Positions 18,796-23,870 of a DNA stretch of 23,870 nt are shown here, piece by piece. This DNA is from Ophiocordyceps camponoti-saundersi (nom. inval.). Its lineage: Eukaryota > Ascomycota > Sordariomycetes > Hypocreales > Ophiocordycipitaceae. The position numbers were made by a program, and so were the translations under genes. Below the pieces are notes generated by a model, which was not told the origin of the DNA, ran no database searches, and worked only from the letters and a program-made list of their open reading frames with translations. The DNA is taken from assembly GCA_003339415.1 (NCBI GenBank), contig PDHQ01000439.1:1-23870 (forward strand). Reading direction: 5' to 3'. Positions within the stretch are counted from its first letter, which is position 1. Every line of letters starts with the position of its first letter.

Positions 18796-21700
18796 TAATA
18801 ATAAGTATATTAATTACTTATTTTAAGCGCTTATAAAAAGATAAAATATATAAAATAAAAAGTATTAAAAAGAGCGGGAAGCTTTAAAGAATTTTAATAA
18901 AAATAGGGAAAAAGTTTAATAATTTACTATTAACTTTTAAGTAAGAGATATAGTTAGAAAAGTAAAAGCGAAAAAAAGCTATAATTTATTTAAGAAAGCT
19001 AAGAAAGTTAAGGATTTTTATTAGCTTAAAATATAAGATATAGTTAAAAATACCTATTATATTTAATATTAAAAAAGAGGTAAAGCTTTATAAGCTTTAA
19101 GTAATATAAATAAATTTTATTAGAAGAAATAAGGCGCTATTAGTAAATTAGTTAAGCTAGTTACCTATTTAATTTTATAATAAGATTTCCGTAAACTCCG
19201 CTATATAGGATATTTTCTTTACTATTATAGTTTTAAAAATCTTACTTATAATATTAAGGAAAAAGATAAGGCGGTAGCTACTTAAAGTTTAATAAACTTT
19301 TAAGCTTTTTTTTACTTTCCGGAGAATTATAATATTAAAAGTTTAATAATAAGTAAAAAAATATTTATAAGTAATATATTTTTAAAAAAGCTTAGTTAAA
19401 ACTACTATAAGGGGTTATTTATAACTTTTTAAAAAGCTAATAGGGATATTATTAAGCTTCGTAAATTTTTATAATATAATATTAAAAATAGTAAATTAGA
19501 CTTTATTTTTAGTAACTTAAGAGAGAATATTTATTAAAAAGAAGGGGTTAGAGGTAAGAAAATATAAAATATTTTCTAAAAGATAAGGAAAGAACTTATA
19601 AGCTAGGAGCTTTAATTTTTTAAAAAAAGATAATTAAAAAGTAAAGTTTATATCTTATTAAAAAAAAAAGTATATATAAGCTTTAAAAAAGCTTAGCTAT
19701 AAAGTTTTACTTATTAGGCTATAAACTATATAATATTAAGGTTATTATTTATAAAAGTAAGAAATTACTTTTAGTTATCTTTTTTCGCTTTTTTAATAAA
19801 TAATTTTTATTATATTATAGTATTTTAATATATTAACTAATAATTAAAATTTAGCTATATTTACTAATACCGCTTAATATATTTTATATTTAAATTTATA
19901 AAAGTAATTTTTAAAGTTTATTATAAATATAAGTAAAAATTATATTATTAAGGTAATTTTAAAATTATTAAGTTAGCTATAATATTAAATTAATTATATA
20001 GCTATATTATTAATTTTTTAATATCTACTATAAATTTTATTTAAATAGCGGAAAGTAAAAAGCGGTTTTTTATTTTTACTTATAAGATATTAAAATTAAA
20101 ATATTTTTAGCGTAATATTAAGGTAAAGTTTAAAAAAGGAAAAGTAATAAATAATATAAATAAAAAAATATAATTAAAGCTAAGAAAATTAAAATCTAAG
20201 CTAAGGTATATAAAGAAATAGTTAAATATATTTTAAATTAAGTTAATAATATTAGCTTTTTACTTATATATTTTTTAAGTAATTTTATAAAAAAAAGGTA
20301 AAAAGTTTAAAGTAAACTTAATAAAAAGTAAAAAAAGGCTCCGCGAAGTAAAAGGAGGTATATTAGTAAAGGTCTTATAAAGGGTAATAAGTATTAAAAT
20401 TACTAAGGATAACTAATAAAGTAGAGGCGGAGGCGGAGTATAGAGAGGGAGGAGGAGGTAATAAGCGTAAAAAAAGTTTAGTATATATTCTAAGCGGCGG
20501 GAAATAAATAGTAAATATTTAAAGCTTATTATAAAAGAAAATTTTAGTAAGGTTAAGCTTTATAATAAAATTTTAGTTACTAATTTTATATTATTTATAT
20601 ATATAAAAAAAAGCTTTACTTTTATTTTAAATAAGGCGGTAAAAAGCGAGTTTAGGAAATAAAGGGTAATTATATATATTAAGCTAAAATTCTTATATAA
20701 TAATAATATTATAACTTTTCTTACTAAATAAAATAAGCTAAATAAGGCGGTTAATCTTTTAAATATTTTATAATAAGGTTATAATCTTTATAAAAACTAA
20801 ATATTAGAAATAATTATTTATAATTATTTTAGTTATATAAAGTTTACTAATATAAACTCCGCTTAAGATTATAAAGCTAGTTATAAGTTATAATATTAAT
20901 TATATAGCTTATAGCTTTTATAAGTATTATTAAGTTAAGAGCTTTTTAAGGAGACTTAAGTAAGTAGCGTATTATAGAAAAATTACTAAGGCGTATTTTT
21001 AAAGGATTTATAATATACTCGCTTCCTTAAAGAAACTATAATAAAGCTTTCACTATTTTTATAAAATTACCGCTAAGTAAAGGCTAGAGGTTAAGCGGCT
21101 TATAATAATTAAAAAAGGTAAGGTTTATTAAGGAAGTTAAACTTAGTATAGCTTTATTATTTCCAAGACTTTAAGTAGTCCTTTAACTATATAAAATATA
21201 TACCCTTATATAAAATATAATAGCAGGGTTTTTTTTATATAAGGTAGTTTTCTTCTCCGCTATTATATAAAGTAGCTATATAATATTTATAATAAAGGGG
21301 CTCTTAATAATACTTAGTAATATACCTAAATTAGAAATATTTATAATATTACTTAAAATATATAAAATCCTTATAAAGTTTATAATAAATTATCTCCGCG
21401 TTTATAATTACTTTATTTAAATAAAGCTTATTTATATTCTTTACGCTATTAAAGCTTATAATAAGATAAGTTCGCGGGGCTTCGCTACTAATAATATACT
21501 AAAGTTAAAGCGCTTTCGCCTAAACTATATTAACTTTATTTACCTCCCTAATAATACTAAATAGTATATCGCGGTTATAATTAGCTATTAAAGTCCGAAT
21601 ACTTTTAGTAATAATAATATAAGTTTAGCATATATATTTAGCTTTTATTTTAAAAGCCTAAGCTACCTATTTATTCTTAAAAGTAAGGTCCTTATACTTT

Positions 21701-22560
21701 AAGTTAAAAATAATAATAAAATTACCGCTAAGAAGTTAGCGCGCGGTAATTATTATAAAATAGCTTATAGCCTTATTAATTTTCTAAATAACTTTTTAAA
21801 AAGTAAGCGCTAAAATTTTATTAACTATTAGAATATCTTTTATTAATATAAATATTTTCCTTTTTATTCTTATTAAAACTAGCTATATAAAGGGTATTAT
21901 AAAGGGGGTAAAGTTTAGGGCGGAGTTTATAATTACGCTAGCTTAGGTTAAAGCTTTAAGAGCGGAGTCTAACTCCTTACCTATTACCTTATAAAAGGTA
22001 ACCTTAACTAACTTTTAAATAGCGCGGGAGATAATAATAAGAAAACTAAATAGGTTTTTAAAAGCTTATTAGCGCTATTAAAACTTAGTAAACGCTATAT
22101 TAAGGATATCTTATATAAGGCGAAAATCTTACGTAAAGATTATTTTAGTAAGTTTTTTATATATAAACTTTAAGATAAGATTTATTAAGGTTTAAAAAAT
22201 ATTAATAAATAAGTTATTAGAGTTAATAGTAATATTAAATTAACTTTTACTTATATATAGGTATTATTAAAACTAGTTAAGCCCCTAAGTTTTATTATTA
22301 AGTATTATTAGTATTAATAATAAACTAGGAGGCGGACCGCCTTATAACCTTATATTTAAAGTTATTCTTTTAGCGGAGTTAGACTTTAAGAGGTAGAAAG
22401 TATTAAATTCTTATAATATTATAGCGTTAAGTATAAATAAGGACCCTAATTATTTAAAGTCGTGTTCCTTATTATTTAAAGATTCTTATTATATAAATAT
22501 TACGTATTATATTAAGATTACGCTAATTTTAGATTAGTATTATTTTAAGTTTAACTCCTT
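18796..22560 (+). pseudogene. Large unidentified ORF ghost, right part
   Basis: Continues the reading of the left part without loss of frame once the 10.2-kb insert and one AAATC copy are removed. The same frame (mod 3 = 2) stays protein-like through about 20160 and probably to about 20700. It is Lys-, Phe- and Ile-rich with many former Gln codons, including KAKKSYNLFKKAKKVKDFY near 18967. From about 21200 to 22560 another frame (mod 3 = 1) is the better reading, with few stops: RFRLNYINFIYLPNN (about 21511-21555), then KLARGNYYKIAYSLINFL (about 21736-21789). Together with the left part this is about 6.4 kb, large enough for a giant transposon protein or two proteins. I tested for Helitron helicase and RT motifs and found none. 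No family recognised. Confidence 0.42.
20401..20460. other. Purine/GC-rich patch in the right host ORF ghost
   Basis: GGCGGAGGCGGAG followed by GGGAGGAGGAGG stands out from DNA of about 15% GC. In the ghost frame it reads Gly/Arg-rich. A similar patch at 6903-6930 lies in the left part. These contain no CpA/TpG and so persist. Confidence 0.5.
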
Positions 22561-23131
22561 TTTATATATATTCTTAACTTTTTATTTTATTTATATAAAA
22601 ATAGTAATTTTTATAATATATATTATATATATTTAATATATATTATATTTTAAAATAGCTAGTATTATATATATTTTAATATTAATAATTTTTCTTTTTT
22701 AGTTAAAAATATATATTTACTATATAAATAATAAGTAGTATAATTAGGTTCCTTTAATAGCTATTATAAATTAAATTATATCTTTATTTTTAAAAACTTA
22801 TATAATTAAGGTTTAATAAATATCTTTTTTTACTAATATATTAATAACTTTAAGTTAATATTATATTAATATCTAATTATTATCTTACTAATTCTTATAT
22901 TACCTTTTATTATTAAGAGTAAATAAGGGCTATAAGTAATAAGCTTAATATTATATATATCGCTTAAATATATAGCTTAATATTATAATAAGATATCTAA
23001 GCTTATAAGCTAGCTTTATAGCTTAGTAGCTTTTAGCTAGCTATAAAACTAGTAATTAATTCTTTTAGAATTAATATAAGTTAAATATAGGAATATTACT
23101 AAAGTATTTTATTTTAAAAGCCCTTAATAAA

Positions 23132-23189
23132 TACTAGCTATAATAAGGAGGAATCTCCCTTATTAACTAATAAACCCTTATAGCTAGTA
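23132..23189. repeat. Inverted repeat, 12-bp arms
   Basis: TACTAGCTATAA at 23132-23143 and its exact reverse complement at 23178-23189, with a 34-nt loop that itself has a partly complementary AAGGAG/CTCCCTT pair. It could fold as a two-level hairpin. No T-run follows that would suggest a terminator. Confidence 0.6.
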
Positions 23190-23558
23190 AAGGTTATCTT
23201 TTTTCTATAATATTAACTAGCCTTATATTATAGCGTTTATAAACTTGTTATTTATTATTATTTCTTTAGCTATACTTTAGGGCGTTAAGATTCTTTTTAT
23301 ATTATTACCTTAGAATATAACTATCCCTTAGTAGTTTTTCTTTTCTAGTTAATTAATTAAAGAAGCGTAGATAAATATATTTAATATATTAAAAAAGCGA
23401 TATATTAAGTAAGCTTCTAGCTTAATAGTCTGCGAAAAAAGAATAAAAACCGAAAAATAAATATAAAAAAAGAAGGAAGAAAAAATTTAAAAAAGGGGGG
23501 AAAAGGGGCTTTTTATAATTAAAAGAAATATATTAGCTTATTTTAATTATAATAAGCT

Positions 23559-23679
23559 ATAAGTATATACCTAGTTACTATATATTAATTTACCTTAATA
23601 ATATAAATATATATTAATATATTATATAAAGGCGGGGTATATACTTATTATAAAGGGGTAAATTAGTAAGTTAGTAACT
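23559..23679. repeat. Pair of interleaved inverted repeats
   Basis: ATAAGTATATACC at 23559-23571 matches the reverse complement of 23636-23648 (13 bp). A second set, 23573-23594 versus 23657-23679, matches at about 17 of 22 positions with an indel. The two sets share the same order, so they cannot both form one simple hairpin. This could be the termini of a small miniature element or shuffled fragments. Confidence 0.5.
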
Positions 23680-23743
23680 TTACCTATAAATTACCCTGCG
23701 CTTAAGCTTCTTATTCTTTTTTTTTCTTTCCTCTTTTGCGCTA

Positions 23744-23870
<127 letters not shown>

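Larger units (their letters stand above)
22561..23743. other. AT-rich right flank with no recognisable gene
   Basis: Mostly TA-rich DNA with no consistent ghost reading. It contains a purine-rich tract at about 23427-23510 with a run of six Gs, a pyrimidine stretch at about 23711-23736, and the inverted repeats listed separately. Confidence 0.5.

Noticed and set aside
22020..22060. Possible P-loop (GDNNKKT) suggesting a Helitron-type helicase
   Set aside because: The Gly/Lys spacing does not fit GxxxxGK[ST], and no other helicase or Rep motif is seen in the flanks.

Overview
This window looks like a repeat-filled AT-rich block from a filamentous ascomycete genome, wrecked by repeat-induced point mutation (RIP). 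The diagnosis is visible directly. CpA and its complement TpG are almost absent from 23.9 kb: by eye I find roughly 60-70, against about 2,000 expected from base composition. TpA is in large excess, CpG, CpC and CpT survive, and stop codons fill every frame. ATG has almost vanished too (about five on + and four on -), so no intact gene is present. The coding content must be read as ghosts, in which TAA/TAG stand for old CAA/CAG/TGG codons and TAT/TAC stand for old TGY and CAY codons. GC is about 20-25% overall by estimate, lower in the flanks and near 30% inside the youngest element. The species cannot be named.

Layout. 1-305 is an A-rich simple repeat. 306-1235 is featureless AT-rich DNA with one stem-loop. 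1236-1478 is a 9-bp minisatellite of exactly 27 copies. 1638-1710 is a 26-bp tandem repeat. About 2290-3060 is a gag-like ghost ORF. 3530-3605 is a small GC island. 3773-5547 is a complete short LTR element with 210-bp LTRs, target-site duplication CTTTT and a gag-like ghost but no pol. From about 5.9 kb to 22.56 kb lies the ghost of a large unknown ORF. It is interrupted at 8596-18790 by a 10,195-bp Ty3/gypsy-type retrotransposon with two 197-bp LTRs and target-site duplication AAATC. The right end holds AT-rich DNA, two sets of inverted repeats and a long (ATT)n tract to the window edge.

The large retrotransposon is the best-resolved object. It has a TATA box in each LTR and a primer-binding-site remnant. 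Gag with a CCHC zinc knuckle and a protease lie in one frame (position mod 3 = 2). Reverse transcriptase, RNase H and a D,D-35-E integrase with an HHCC finger lie in the -1 frame (mod 3 = 1). A pyrimidine-rich spacer follows, and then a long third ghost ORF of about 750 codons with in-frame Thr/Pro/Ser repeats and no recognised function. RIP has destroyed key residues: all zinc ligands of both fingers are now Tyr codons, and the first Asp of the YxDD box and the first integrase Asp are now Asn.

Nothing here is functional as protein. The most interesting points are the extra third ORF of the retroelement, the large unidentified host ORF it split, and the sequence-context bias of the few CpA/TpG sites that survived.
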